Notes under the pieces: generated by a model
Database searches by the model: none
Seen by the model: the letters and a program-made list of their open reading frames with translations, nothing else
Told to the model about the DNA's origin: nothing
Shown: in pieces, positions 9,145 through 18,165 of the stretch
Numbering within the stretch: the stretch's first letter is position 1
Layout of the letters: the number at the start of each line of letters is the position of its first letter
Position numbers and translations under genes: made by a program
Assembly (NCBI RefSeq): GCF_001645125.1
Contig: NZ_LXKA01000110.1
Coordinates: 62,001 to 126,000 of the forward strand
From: Paraburkholderia ginsengiterrae
GTDB lineage: Bacteria > Pseudomonadota > Gammaproteobacteria > Burkholderiales > Burkholderiaceae
DNA: 64,000 nucleotides
Direction: 5' to 3'

Positions 9145-9798
9145 TTAGCGCCGCATGCAATCTTCGAGCGCCGCGTGCAAGGATTCTGTATTGACTTTGG
9201 CATCGTCAAAGACAAAACGCTCGCGCGCACCGTTCTTTTTCAGATCCACGCCATATCGATCGACACCAAGCAGTTCAAATCCGCCAGCACTAACAGAATG
9301 GCCGGCAAATACTGACATAAGCGCGTTTTCCTCGTCGCCACTCAATGGCGGCAATGGATCGAGCTCTGAGCCGCCAAGCCATCCCATTGCGCCAAAGCCG
9401 CCTATATAACGCAAGCGTTCAAGCCTCATCACCCAGAAAGTAAAATCGCCGAGCACCAGATAGCGCTCCGCATCCGGGTGGTAGCGCAGATAGCGCTGCA
9501 CGACCTCGGGGGTTGAATCGACCGGTTCGAACGTGCCGAGCAAAGTCACACGCTGGCCACTCAGTACATCGCCGCCGGGCGCGTCAACCGCCAGAAAACC
9601 CGCGCGCGGATCCGCATGCAGGTTGTGCGTATGCTCGGCGAGCCGGCTGACCAGAATCACCGGGCGATGCTGCGGGTCAGGCGCGAACGGCAGCACGGTC
9701 GGATAAGGAAAGCCTTCCGGCTGGCGCGCGTGAGTGGCAAGCGTGCCGGTGGGGGCCGTGTGCAGCAGATGCAGCGGAGCGTGAGCGGGAATGTTCAA
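9145..9798 (-). CDS. HugZ-like FMN-binding (pyridoxamine oxidase-fold) protein
   Basis: From NIPAHAPLHLLHTAPTG onward the protein has the split-barrel flavin-binding domain (GTLATHARQPEGFPYPTVLPF; PVILVSRLAEHTHNL; GDVLSGQRVTLLG) followed by a C-terminal DUF2470-like domain (SVFAGHSVSAGGFELLGVD). HugZ relatives degrade haem to release iron; others bind flavin without known substrate. I placed the start at a TTG (9796-9798) with AAGGA eight bases upstream, because the conserved region begins exactly there. The frame stays open to 9915, so an upstream start is possible. It is divergent from the MFS gene. Confidence 0.75.
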   Translation of the reverse strand: MNIPAHAPLHLLHTAPTGTLATHARQPEGFPYPTVLPFAPDPQHRPVILVSRLAEHTHNLHADPRAGFLAVDAPGGDVLSGQRVTLLGTFEPVDSTPEVVQRYLRYHPDAERYLVLGDFTFWVMRLERLRYIGGFGAMGWLGGSELDPLPPLSGDEENALMSVFAGHSVSAGGFELLGVDRYGVDLKKNGARERFVFDDAKVNTESLHAALEDCMRR

Positions 9799-9994
9799 GT
9801 GCGCGTTCCTTGATGGAAATGAGCGGCGAATCGCGAAAAACCCGGCGTGCGGATCGCCGCACAGCCCGGCGCGTTCGAGTTGTTCGGCCGCGAGTATGCG
9901 GACGCCGCTTTCCAAGCATAAGACACCACGCCTGGTTAGAATCGAAAACTCGCTTTCAACGCGCTTTCTCGCGCGTCCTCCTCACGAGATATCC

Positions 9995-11206
9995 GTGTCT
10001 GACCACTCGTCTGAATTCGCCCACCTCCCCGCCGCTCACCGCGACCTGTCCGGCACCGCCCGGCAGCGGGCGCGGATTGCCACCATGGCGTTGTTCTTTA
10101 TCGCCGGCATGATGTACGCCTCGTGGGGCGTGCATGTGCCGACGGTGCGCGACCGTTTCCATCTGAATGCGGCGCTGCTCTCGTTCGCGCTGCTCGCCGT
10201 GGCGGGCGGTTCGATCGGCGCGATGGCGGCCAATGCGTCGTGGATTGCACGGGTCGGCACGCGGCGCGCCTGCCTCGCCGGCGGTCTCGTCATGGCGGCG
10301 TGCGCGGCGCTGATTCTGGTCGTGCCGACGTACTGGCTGCTGCTTGTCGTGCTGGCTATCTTCGGCGCGGGCATGGCCACGCTCGATGTCGCAATGAACG
10401 CCGAAGCCAGCGCGGTCGAGAAAGCCCTCGGCAAGCCGATCATGTCGTCGCTGCACGGCATGTTCAGCATCGGCGGGATGTTCGGTGCAGCGGCGGGCGG
10501 CGCGCTGCTGTCGCGCGGCATGGCGCCGGCAGTCCATCTGATACTGGCCGCGGCGGTCAGCGCGCTGGTTCTGATCGCCGCATGCCCCGCCGTGCTGCCG
10601 CACGTGCCGCACGCCGACCACCCCGATGCCGCCACGCCGCGCGCGAACCCCTGGCGCTCGCCGGCGTTGTGGGCGCTTGGTGCCATGGCCCTCGTCGCCT
10701 TGATTGCGGAAGGCGCCATGTACGACTGGGCCACTGTCTATATGCGCGACGTCGTACTGGCCACGCCGGCGCTTGCGAGCGCGGCCTACGCGGCATTCTC
10801 GGGCGGCATGGCAGCCGCGCGTTTTGCCGGCGACGCGGTGCGCGCCCGCTTCGGCGCGCCACAACTGGTCATGGCGAGCGCCACGCTCGCCTGCGCCGGG
10901 ATGGTCGGCGCGCTGTTGCTGCCCAACCCGGTTGCCGCGCTGATCGGCTTCACGCTGATGGGCCTCGGTCTGGCGAACATGATGCCCGTGCTGTTCGCGG
11001 CGGCGGCAAGCGTCAAGGGCATTCATGCTGCGGAGGGACTCGCGCATGTCGCCGGGCTGGCCTATTTCGGACTGTTGTTCGGGCCGGTGATCATCGGTGC
11101 GGTGACGCAGGCCACCAGTTTGCCGATCGGTTTGTCGGTGGTCGCCTTATGTTCCGCCTTGATCGCCCTCATCGGCCCGAAGGTGCTGCGGCGTTTAAAA
11201 ATCTGA
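9995..11206 (+). CDS. MFS transporter (12 TM, YbjJ-like)
   Basis: A 403-residue integral membrane protein with about 12 hydrophobic segments, starting ARIATMALFFIAGMMYASWG. The halves are of equal size, and the Gly/Ala-rich helices (GGMFGAAAGGALLSRG; GLGLANMMPVLFAAAA) resemble the YbjJ/fucose-permease-like MFS group. Substrate unknown. The start is a GTG (9995-9997) preceded by a weak ACGAGA; ATG 10085 would lose part of the N-terminus before TM1. Confidence 0.82.
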   Translation: MSDHSSEFAHLPAAHRDLSGTARQRARIATMALFFIAGMMYASWGVHVPTVRDRFHLNAALLSFALLAVAGGSIGAMAANASWIARVGTRRACLAGGLVMAACAALILVVPTYWLLLVVLAIFGAGMATLDVAMNAEASAVEKALGKPIMSSLHGMFSIGGMFGAAAGGALLSRGMAPAVHLILAAAVSALVLIAACPAVLPHVPHADHPDAATPRANPWRSPALWALGAMALVALIAEGAMYDWATVYMRDVVLATPALASAAYAAFSGGMAAARFAGDAVRARFGAPQLVMASATLACAGMVGALLLPNPVAALIGFTLMGLGLANMMPVLFAAAASVKGIHAAEGLAHVAGLAYFGLLFGPVIIGAVTQATSLPIGLSVVALCSALIALIGPKVLRRLKI

Positions 11207-11464
11207 CGCCAGCGTACGCCGGTGCTGCATCGCGACAAACGAAGAGATACAAAACGCTGGTTTCTTACGTTACGTTACGCGCGGCCCGCACACTGACGCG
11301 TTCCGCGACACACGGCGTAGGCCGAGGCGCCTTCACGCTTCTCGCGCGTAACATAAGTCATTGATTAATAAGACTATATTAAGAAAGACAGCCATGCGAT
11401 CAGAAATGGCATAGGCCTTGCAGTTAGCTCTCCCAGCAGTGTCCAAATTACGGGGGAGCAGACC
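11207..11464. other. Intergenic region with upstream sequences of the (Thr-Pro)n lipoprotein gene
   Basis: No gene seen. It contains a GTTAC direct repeat (CTTACGTTACGTTACGCG near 11267-11284), an A/T-rich stretch at 11361-11392, and a strong ribosome binding site GGGGGAGC seven to ten bases before the ATG at 11465. Confidence 0.4.
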
Positions 11465-13027
11465 ATGAATCGCAAATTCAAGCTGACGGCGATCGCCATG
11501 TGCGTCACGTCGATGATCGTCCTGACAGGATGTGGAAGCACGTTGGTCAAGCCGGGTCTAGGGAACGGCTCGGGTTCTGGAAACGGCTCGGGCACGCCTA
11601 CGCCAACCCCGACGCCGACGCCGACGCCCACTCCGACGCCTACGCCCACACCCACTCCTACGCCGACACCCACGCCGACGCCGACGCCCACCCCGACGCC
11701 CTCGAGCGCCAACCCGGTCGGCGTCGTCGTGCAAAACACCGGCAACGTGGTCACCGCCGCCGGCCAAACCGTCTCCTCGATCGGCAGCCAGATCGGCCTC
11801 ACTCCGATTCCGGGCGCCAACCCGGCGACCACCACGGCGCTCGGCAATGTCGTTTCGAATCTCGGCAACGGCGTGACCGCCGTCGGCAGCGGCGTGGTGA
11901 ACGGCCTTGGCCAGCTCGGCAATGCCGCCGATCCGCTCGGCACGACGCTCGCGAGCAGCGGCGGCCTGGTCTATAACGCAGGCCAGGCGGTCAACAGCGC
12001 CGGCCAGCTCGTCACGAGTCTCGGCAGCGGGCCCACCGCACCACTCAGCCCGCTGACCACACCGCTCGGCTCCACGGTCTCGGCGGTCGGCAACGCCGTC
12101 AGCGGGCTGGGTACGACGCTCGGCACACAACTGACGAGCGGGCCGATCCAGCAGGTCACGCAAAACGTCAACACCGCGATCACGCCGATCACGTCCACGC
12201 TCGCGCAGACTACCCAAACGGTCGGTGACACGACCGGTCTGGGCTCACCGCTGAACGGCCTGCTGTCGACTATCGGTCACGGCCTCGACAGCGCCGGCGG
12301 CCAGCTTAGCGGCGCAACCGGCAATCCGATCGGCCAGAATCTCGGCAATGTCGTGACGAAGCTCGGCGACACGGTCACGTCCGCGGGTGGTCTGCTGACG
12401 GCCGGCGGCACCGGCGGCAGCGGCGGCGGCTCCGGTTCGCCGCTCGCGCCGCTGACCAACATCCTCACTGCGCTGCCCGGCACCCTAAGCGGCGGCCTGA
12501 CAGGCGGTGGCGGTTCCGGTGGCCCGCTCGCGCCGCTCACAAACGTCGTCAGCACGTTGACCGGCGGACTCGGCAGCGCCGGCTCCGGAAGCCCGCTCGC
12601 ACCGTTGAACAACGTCGTCAGCACGCTGACTGGCGGACTCGGCGGCAGCACGGGCTCCAGCAGCCCGCTTGCGCCGTTGACCAACGTGGTCAGCACGCTG
12701 ACTGGCGGACTCGGCGGCAGCACGGGCTCCAGCAGCCCGCTTGCGCCGCTGACCAACGTGGTCAGCAGCCTGACCGGCGGACTCGGCGGCAGCACCGGTT
12801 CGAGCAATCCGCTTGCACCTGTGACGTCAGCCGTCTCGTCGCTGACCGGCGCATTGGGTTCGGCAACGGGATCGGGTAGCAGCGGCGGGGCCGGCAACCC
12901 GCTCGCTCCGGTCACCGGCCTGCTCACCACCGTCACCGGCACCTTGACCGGCGCGGCGACGTCGGCCGGCGGCACGGGGGGCGGCGGCTTGCTCAGCGGC
13001 CTCGGCGGTCTCACGCCGAAGAAGTGA
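11465..13027 (+). CDS. Repetitive surface lipoprotein with (Thr-Pro)18 stalk
   Basis: A 520-residue protein with a lipoprotein signal peptide (lipobox LTGC, Cys about residue 23). A Gly/Ser spacer follows, then 18 consecutive Thr-Pro dipeptides (residues 44-79), which should form a stiff extended stalk. The remainder is low-complexity Gly/Val/Thr/Leu/Asn sequence with internal repeats, including three near-identical 24-residue units beginning SPLAPL (from residue 376) and diverged relatives on each side. It contains no Cys after the lipobox and almost no charged residues until the C-terminal KK. Automated pipelines may call such proteins collagen-like, but there is no sustained Gly-X-Y pattern. 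Likely exported and lipid-anchored; function unknown. Confidence 0.85.
   Translation: MNRKFKLTAIAMCVTSMIVLTGCGSTLVKPGLGNGSGSGNGSGTPTPTPTPTPTPTPTPTPTPTPTPTPTPTPTPTPTPSSANPVGVVVQNTGNVVTAAGQTVSSIGSQIGLTPIPGANPATTTALGNVVSNLGNGVTAVGSGVVNGLGQLGNAADPLGTTLASSGGLVYNAGQAVNSAGQLVTSLGSGPTAPLSPLTTPLGSTVSAVGNAVSGLGTTLGTQLTSGPIQQVTQNVNTAITPITSTLAQTTQTVGDTTGLGSPLNGLLSTIGHGLDSAGGQLSGATGNPIGQNLGNVVTKLGDTVTSAGGLLTAGGTGGSGGGSGSPLAPLTNILTALPGTLSGGLTGGGGSGGPLAPLTNVVSTLTGGLGSAGSGSPLAPLNNVVSTLTGGLGGSTGSSSPLAPLTNVVSTLTGGLGGSTGSSSPLAPLTNVVSSLTGGLGGSTGSSNPLAPVTSAVSSLTGALGSATGSGSSGGAGNPLAPVTGLLTTVTGTLTGAATSAGGTGGGGLLSGLGGLTPKK
11594..11701 (+). repeat. Hexanucleotide-type minisatellite encoding (Thr-Pro)18
   Basis: Eighteen ACN-CCN units in a row. 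Synonymous third positions vary, so it is not a perfect microsatellite. Such tracts can change copy number by slippage in whole codon pairs, altering stalk length without breaking the frame. Confidence 0.85.
12521..12877 (+). repeat. 72-bp tandem repeats in the lipoprotein gene
   Basis: Units starting at 12590, 12662 and 12734 are exactly 72 bp apart and nearly identical (24 codons each); a 69-bp unit precedes them and more diverged units follow. The second and third units are almost identical at the DNA level, which suggests recent duplication. Confidence 0.85.
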
Positions 13028-13083
13028 CGAACACGAATAACGGCAGCAAATAACGGCGCGGCAAAACAAGCGCCGAAAGGGGG

Positions 13084-13118
13084 GCGGCGAGCCAGGCAAC
13101 TGGCCCGCCGTTTTTTTA
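13084..13118 (+). terminator. Terminator of the (Thr-Pro)n lipoprotein gene
   Basis: A GC-rich hairpin (GGCGGCGAGCC against GGCCCGCC) followed by TTTTTTT lies about 60 bases past the stop codon. The stem is imperfect but the T-run is strong. Confidence 0.7.
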
Positions 13119-13183
13119 TCGCTGCGTTTTACCGCGCATCATTTCGCGACCACAGTCCAATTCACCGTGGCGCAGCGTCAAAG

Positions 13184-14200
13184 TCACAGTTCGTGATACG
13201 TGTCGTAGCGCTGCGCAAAATCGTTACTGCGCAGAAAATTGGTGAACGTCATCGTGACCGATGCGTCGAGTCCTTCCACGTAATGCCACCAGCCGATCGG
13301 CAGAAACAATAGTTCGCCGGGTGCGAGCGTGCATTCGATCAACTGCGCATTGCGCATCGCCGGAAACACCTCGTAGTCGATCGCACTGCCGTCCACCTGC
13401 GAATAGCAATGCAGATGGTTCGCCATATGCGGCGTGTCGGATAACGGCACGAGTTTGATCTTTTTGCGGCCGATAACCTGCGCCATGAAGTTATTGGTCA
13501 GGTCATGGTGAAACGGCGTCCTGGTTCCGGGCGGCCCCATCCAGAAGAAACCGGTATCGGGCGATCCGGCGTCGAGGTACTCGCCGATTGTTGGGACGTC
13601 GGACCACAATGCCGCAAGCGCCGCGCGATTATGCGAGGTGTTATTGGCGGTCATGTAGAAATCGTTGGTCGGACCGCTGCTTTCGACGAGATCGACATAA
13701 TCGGCAAAGCGCATCATGCGCTTGAGCCTGGGCTGATTGATTTCGTAATTCGTATCCGACTCGCGGCCAAACTGCACTTCGACTTCACAATCCCCGCACC
13801 GCTCGCGAAAGTAATCGAAACTCCAGCGCGTGCGCGCGGGCCAGGAGTCGAACGCGCCAGTGATAATCACCGGCCGGTTCTGAAAGTAGTACTGCTCAAA
13901 GAACACGTCGCGCGGCAAGCGTTCGCGCCGCTCGATCTCGCCGCTTCCGGCGCGCATGCGATTGAGTTCGCCATACACCGACAAGATCCATTCACGCTTG
14001 CGCAAACGATTGCGCAGGCGCGTTGCCCCGTGAAAGTAAGGACTCGCGAGCGCCGCATCGATTTCTCGCGCGGCCTCGGCCGCGTCGAAGCCATGCCCGA
14101 CCAGCGCGCCATGCAACGCCGGCGGTGGAGCTTCGAGCAGCAGATTCTCGGCAATCCAGCGACGCCATGCGTCGTCGATTGAACGGCTCCCAGTAGTCAC
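13184..14200 (-). CDS. JmjC/cupin-8 family Fe(II)/2-oxoglutarate oxygenase-like protein
   Basis: The 338-residue protein has an N-terminal helical region (1-95) and a cupin-like JmjC domain. The iron triad is visible: H231 and D233 in TPFHHDLTNNF, and H306 in GWWHYVEGLD. Conserved family elements RPVIITGAFDSWPA (109-122) and PGELLFLPIGWWH also fit. Bacterial members hydroxylate proteins or small molecules; the substrate here is unknown. The start is a GTG at 14198-14200, a few bases after GGGGGAGAGG; an in-frame TTG six codons earlier lies inside that purine tract and is less likely. Confidence 0.83.
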   Translation of the reverse strand: MTTGSRSIDDAWRRWIAENLLLEAPPPALHGALVGHGFDAAEAAREIDAALASPYFHGATRLRNRLRKREWILSVYGELNRMRAGSGEIERRERLPRDVFFEQYYFQNRPVIITGAFDSWPARTRWSFDYFRERCGDCEVEVQFGRESDTNYEINQPRLKRMMRFADYVDLVESSGPTNDFYMTANNTSHNRAALAALWSDVPTIGEYLDAGSPDTGFFWMGPPGTRTPFHHDLTNNFMAQVIGRKKIKLVPLSDTPHMANHLHCYSQVDGSAIDYEVFPAMRNAQLIECTLAPGELLFLPIGWWHYVEGLDASVTMTFTNFLRSNDFAQRYDTYHEL

Positions 14201-14234
14201 GACCCTCTCCCCCAACAATGCGGATGTACCAAAG

Positions 14235-14268
14235 AAAAGGCACGCGAACCTTGCGGCGCGCGTGCCTC
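14235..14268 (-). terminator. Terminator of the livK-type gene
   Basis: AGGCACGCG (14238-14246) pairs with CGCGTGCCT (14259-14267), and the minus strand continues TTTTCTTT. It lies between the livK-type stop and the start of the JmjC gene, insulating the two. Confidence 0.75.
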
Positions 14269-14279
14269 GTCAACCATTG

Positions 14280-14309
14280 GATCGAAGACAGACCAGGCCG
14301 TCTTCGATC
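14280..14309. repeat. Perfect 10-bp inverted repeat before the livK-type terminator
   Basis: GATCGAAGAC (14280-14289) and GTCTTCGATC (14300-14309) form a perfect stem with a 10-nt loop and no T-run. It may protect the mRNA 3' end. Confidence 0.5.
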
Positions 14310-14317
14310 ATGCGGTC

Positions 14318-15463
14318 TTACATCTTCACTACGTCGAGCAGCGTCTTCTTGCCTGCCTTGTAGTTGTACAGCGAGATCACGCCGTGCTGAAGGTCGCCCT
14401 TCGAGTCGAACGTGGTTTCACCGATCACACCCTTGTAGTCCGTAGCCGGCATTGCTGCCAGGATCTTCGCCGGATCGGTCGAGTTCGCACGCTTCATAGC
14501 GTCGACGATGATGTACACAGCGTCATACGTGAACGGAGCGTAGATCTGGATCGGCTGACCGAAACGCTTCTGATACTTGGCGAGGAACGCTGCGCCGCCA
14601 GACATCTTCTCGAGCGCCATACCGGCTTCCGAGCAGACGATGTTGTCGGTTGCGTCGCCAGCCAGGTCCGACAGCTTGTCGGTACACACGCCGTCGCCTG
14701 CCAGCACCTTCGCGCGCAGGCCGAGCTGCTTGGCTTGCTTGGCGAACGGGCCGCCGGTTGCGTCCATACCGCCGTACATGATCGCGTCCGGGTTTTCGCC
14801 CTTGATCTTCGTCAGAATCGCGCGGAAGTCGACAGCCTTGTCGTTCGTCGCGTCATGCGACATCACGTTCAGGCCCAGCGATTTCGCGGTCTTTTCGAAT
14901 TCGTTTGCCAGACCCTGACCATAAGCGGTCGAGTCGTCGACGATCGCGACGCTCTTCACCTTCATGGACTTGGATGCGTAGTTAGCCAGTGCCGGGCCTT
15001 GTTGCGCATCGGTCGCCACGACGCGGTACGTCGTCTTGAAGCCCTGTTGCGTGTAAGCCGGGTTCGTGGCCGACGGCGAGATCTGCACGATGCCTGCATC
15101 GCTATAGATCTTCGAAGCCGGAATCGACGTACCCGAATTCAGGTGGCCGACCACTGCGACGACCTTGTCGTCGACCAGCTTCTGCGCAACCTGCGTAGCG
15201 GTACGCGGGTCGGCTGCGTCGTCTTGTGCGTCGAGTTGCAGCGTGATTTTCTGGCCACCGATCGTCAGGCCCTTGGCGTTGATTTCTTCAACTGCCAGGC
15301 GCGCGCCGTTTTCGTTGTCTTTACCCAGGTGAGCGATACCGCCGGTCAACGGTGCGACGTGGCCGATCTTGACGACCTCGTCCGCCACCGCGCCGGTTGC
15401 CATCGACGCAAACAACATGGCCGCAGCGCTGATCGGCAACAGCTTTTGAATCTTGATGTTCAT
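14318..15463 (-). CDS. Branched-chain amino acid ABC transporter substrate-binding protein (LivK type)
   Basis: A 381-residue periplasmic binding protein. A signal peptide (KIQKLLPISAAAMLFAS..., cleaved near ATGAVADE) is followed by the type I two-lobed fold: VKIGHVAPLTGGIAHLGKDN, DDAADPRTATQVAQKLVDD, VVGHLNSGTSIPASKIY, ATDAQQGPALANY, VDDSTAYGQG. This matches LivJ/LivK-like proteins binding Leu/Ile/Val or related amino acids. The ATG at 15461-15463 has GGAG seven bases upstream. No permease or ATPase genes are adjacent, so it is an orphan binding protein or works with a transporter encoded elsewhere. Terminator hairpin downstream. Confidence 0.92.
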   Translation of the reverse strand: MNIKIQKLLPISAAAMLFASMATGAVADEVVKIGHVAPLTGGIAHLGKDNENGARLAVEEINAKGLTIGGQKITLQLDAQDDAADPRTATQVAQKLVDDKVVAVVGHLNSGTSIPASKIYSDAGIVQISPSATNPAYTQQGFKTTYRVVATDAQQGPALANYASKSMKVKSVAIVDDSTAYGQGLANEFEKTAKSLGLNVMSHDATNDKAVDFRAILTKIKGENPDAIMYGGMDATGGPFAKQAKQLGLRAKVLAGDGVCTDKLSDLAGDATDNIVCSEAGMALEKMSGGAAFLAKYQKRFGQPIQIYAPFTYDAVYIIVDAMKRANSTDPAKILAAMPATDYKGVIGETTFDSKGDLQHGVISLYNYKAGKKTLLDVVKM

Positions 15464-15844
15464 GTAAGTCTCCAGTTTCGGTCCCAAAAACAACGTAATC
15501 GCCCTGTGCCCCCGCTTCCCCAACACGTGTCGCTCAGTCCCGTGGACGACCACGCCGGTTGCATCGTTCATGCACTTGGCCAGTACCCTCGCCGGACTGT
15601 TTGTGGCAGGCGGCAAACCGTACTTGCGCGCAAGTGTAGGCTATCAAATTAATTTGTGGGACTTTTTTGAGGAAGTGGGATGAACACTAATAGCGTTTAT
15701 CCAACAAGCGCCGATTCCGACTGGATAGAGTGGCTGGAAACCACCAGCCCATGCGGGTTTCCGCTATGTGAGGCTTTCGTCTAACGGCATACCCTAAAGT
15801 GTTTCGCGTGTTAAACCGTTAATCGTCCAAAAAGCTTTGCGTCT
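15464..15844. other. Intergenic region upstream of the livK-type gene
   Basis: About 380 bases with no gene I can support. It must contain the livK-type promoter on the minus strand; an AT-rich patch near 15640-15665 (TATCAAATTAATTTGTGGG) is the best place for it. No clear -35/-10 pair was identified. Confidence 0.35.
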
Positions 15845-15884
15845 GAAAAAATAAGGCGCGTCGCAAACGGTTGCGAGACGCGCC
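15845..15884 (-). terminator. Terminator of the nitronate monooxygenase gene
   Basis: GGCGCGTC (15855-15862) pairs with GACGCGCC (15877-15884); on the minus strand the stem is followed by TTATTTTTTC. It lies 15 bases past the stop codon. Confidence 0.8.
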
Positions 15885-15898
15885 GGGGTCATGCTGAA

Positions 15899-17002
15899 TC
15901 AGCGTTGATGAGCGGCAATGCGCGCCGTCGCCTCGCGCCATTCCTGCTCGAGTTGCCGCATCAGTTCGGCGGCGCCGATATCTTCGCGGCGCGCGCGGCC
16001 CAAAGGCGCGCCCTGGCCTGCCCACAAGGAAAGATAGTCGCTATTCCCCGCACGGCCCGCGCTTTGACGCAGCTCCTGCGTGAGGGCGTTTTGCACCGGA
16101 TACGGCGCGATCTTCTGCTCCGCTTCGCTCAACCGCTGCATCAACGGATTGCGTATGCCGCGCGCGTGACGACCGGTGATCGCGCGCGTGACCGAGGTCG
16201 ACGTATCGGACGAAGTGCGTACGCGGGTTTTCCATGCCTTCGGCACCCCGCTCTCGTGACTGGTGAGAAACGCGGTGCCCATGGCCACGGCTTGCGCGCC
16301 GAGCGCGAGTGCGGCGACGATGCCGCGCCCGTCCATGATGCCGCCCGCGGCGATCACCGGCAGACCCGTCGCGTCGACGAGCTGCGGCACCAGCGCCATG
16401 GTCCCGACCAGCGCGTCTTCGAACGCGCCTATGAACGTGCCGCGATGCGCGCCGGCCTCCGCGCCTTGCGCGGCAATCGCGTCGGCGCCCACGTCGCGCC
16501 AGGCCAAACCTTCGGCGACATGCGTCGCGGTCCCGATCACGTAGGTCCCGTCGGCATGGAGCCGGGCCACGTCGTCGGAGGGAAGCAGTCCGAACGTAAA
16601 GCTCGCCACCGGCACGCGCAATTCGATCAGCATGTCCAGTTGCGCGCGGAAATGCGGCGCATAGCGTTCGAGCGGCCCGCCAGGCGGCAAACCCAGTTCC
16701 GCGCGCAGCGGGTCGATGGCTTCGAGCGCGGTACGCACGGTAGCGTCGTCCGGCGCGGCCGGTTCGAGCACGAACAGGTTCACGCCGAACGGACGATCCG
16801 TCAGCGCCCGAATCGCCGCGACTTCGCTCGCGATTTTCTCGGGCGAGAGCGCCGCGCCCGCCAGGAAACCCAGGCCTCCGCCGTTCGACACCGCTGCGAC
16901 CAGCGCCGGCGTCGTGGCGCCGCCGGCCATGGGCGCCTGCATGACCGGCACCCGCAACTCGAAACGTTCCGCCAACGGAGTCACAAAACGGTCTTCATTC
17001 AT
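15899..17002 (-). CDS. Nitronate monooxygenase (2-nitropropane dioxygenase family)
   Basis: The 367-residue TIM-barrel flavoprotein shows the family marks: VPVMQAPMAGGATTPALVAAVSNGGGLGFL at the N-terminus (segments 18-48), DAIAAQGAEAGAHRGTF near residue 175, and the FMN phosphate site PVIAAGGIMDGRGI with GAQAVAMGTAFL. Nitronate monooxygenases oxidise alkyl nitronates such as propionate-3-nitronate and detoxify them with FMN and O2. The start has AGAGGA upstream with suitable spacing. It stands alone between a terminator and a divergent hydrolase gene. Confidence 0.9.
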   Translation of the reverse strand: MNEDRFVTPLAERFELRVPVMQAPMAGGATTPALVAAVSNGGGLGFLAGAALSPEKIASEVAAIRALTDRPFGVNLFVLEPAAPDDATVRTALEAIDPLRAELGLPPGGPLERYAPHFRAQLDMLIELRVPVASFTFGLLPSDDVARLHADGTYVIGTATHVAEGLAWRDVGADAIAAQGAEAGAHRGTFIGAFEDALVGTMALVPQLVDATGLPVIAAGGIMDGRGIVAALALGAQAVAMGTAFLTSHESGVPKAWKTRVRTSSDTSTSVTRAITGRHARGIRNPLMQRLSEAEQKIAPYPVQNALTQELRQSAGRAGNSDYLSLWAGQGAPLGRARREDIGAAELMRQLEQEWREATARIAAHQR

Positions 17003-17262
17003 GGTGGATTCCTCTTCGATGACGCGCTCGCGGCATGGGCGAGCCGCTACGCCTAACTGTACCGAGGCGGCTCGCGTTGGAAAAATAAATTATCGAGAAT
17101 GTTTCATTCCCCTTACGAGATTAGCCCCGCACGACACCCGCCATTGCGCCGCGGGGGGGCCACACTGCAAGCCGTTTCTTTTGGTGGCAAACTGACCGCC
17201 CCGCTTCCGGCATTCATTCAGACCAACCTCGCGCGAGCGCGCGCGAGTCAATGGAGAGCAAC

Positions 17263-17961
17263 ATGAGCACGACTTCCCGATGGATCGACATTCCCGCCGG
17301 CGACGACAGTTTCGGCGGCTACCTCGCGCTGCCCAAGAGCGGCAAGGGACCGGCCGTCATCATCATCCAGGAAATTTTCGGCGTGAACAGCCATATCCGC
17401 TCGGTGGCGGATCAGTACGCGCAAGACGGCTATATCGCGCTCGCACCCGATATCTTCTGGCGCGTTCAACCGCGCGTTGAATTGACATACGACGGCGCCG
17501 ATCGCGAAAAAGGCATCGAACTGATGCAGAAGACCAACGTGGGTCTCGCCGTGGCCGACATCGGCGCGGCCGCCGCCGCGCTGCGCGCGATGCCGGAAGT
17601 GACCGGCAAGATCGCGGCAATCGGCTACTGCTTCGGCGGCCGGCTCGCGTATCTGTCCGCCGCGCAAGGCACGCTCGACGGCGCGGTCGCCTACTACGGC
17701 GGCGGCATCCAGAATCAGCTCGATGAAGCCGCGAAGATCAAGGTGCCAATGCAATTCCACTACGGCGAACTCGACGCGCATATTCCGCTGTCGGCTGTCG
17801 GTGAGATTCAGGAGCGCTTCGCCGGCCGCGCCGACGCCGAATTCAACATCTATCCGAACGCCGATCACGGCTTCAACTGCTCGGACCGCGCGTCGTATAA
17901 CCAGCGCGCCGCCGCGCTGGCGCATGGCCGCACGCTGACGTTCCTCGGCGAACGCCTGTAA
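17263..17961 (+). CDS. Dienelactone hydrolase (carboxymethylenebutenolidase) family
   Basis: The 232-residue alpha/beta hydrolase has the dienelactone hydrolase triad: C123 in GYCFGG, D171 in GELDAHIP and H202 in NADHGF, plus the conserved Glu of QEIFG (E37). These enzymes open dienelactones in chlorocatechol breakdown, but many paralogues act on other esters, and no catechol-degradation genes are nearby. I chose ATG 17263 because GGAG lies seven bases upstream; the ATG at 17251 overlaps that ribosome binding site. Confidence 0.9.
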   Translation: MSTTSRWIDIPAGDDSFGGYLALPKSGKGPAVIIIQEIFGVNSHIRSVADQYAQDGYIALAPDIFWRVQPRVELTYDGADREKGIELMQKTNVGLAVADIGAAAAALRAMPEVTGKIAAIGYCFGGRLAYLSAAQGTLDGAVAYYGGGIQNQLDEAAKIKVPMQFHYGELDAHIPLSAVGEIQERFAGRADAEFNIYPNADHGFNCSDRASYNQRAAALAHGRTLTFLGERL

Positions 17962-18165
17962 CGCACGCTTGTGACTGGCGTGAGTCACTCGCGTGGCAAC
18001 TCGCGCGGTGAACTCAGTTACTCTCTCAAAGACGGCGCGTCAGCCGCGTGCCGTCTTCTTCCTTGCGTGGCATCGGGCCTGAGCGACGGGACGCTAAGTG
18101 AGGCCGCTCATCGCGCGCATGGACCACCGGCCGTTCCCATCATCGATAGAGAGGGCTCATCCGTC

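Noticed and set aside
9956-11047. 363-codon frame antisense to the MFS transporter gene
   Set aside because: Arg/His-rich shadow of a clear membrane-protein gene, with no recognisable domain.
11465-13027. Collagen-like protein
   Set aside because: Glycine is abundant but there is no sustained Gly-X-Y triplet periodicity; the repeat unit is 24 residues.
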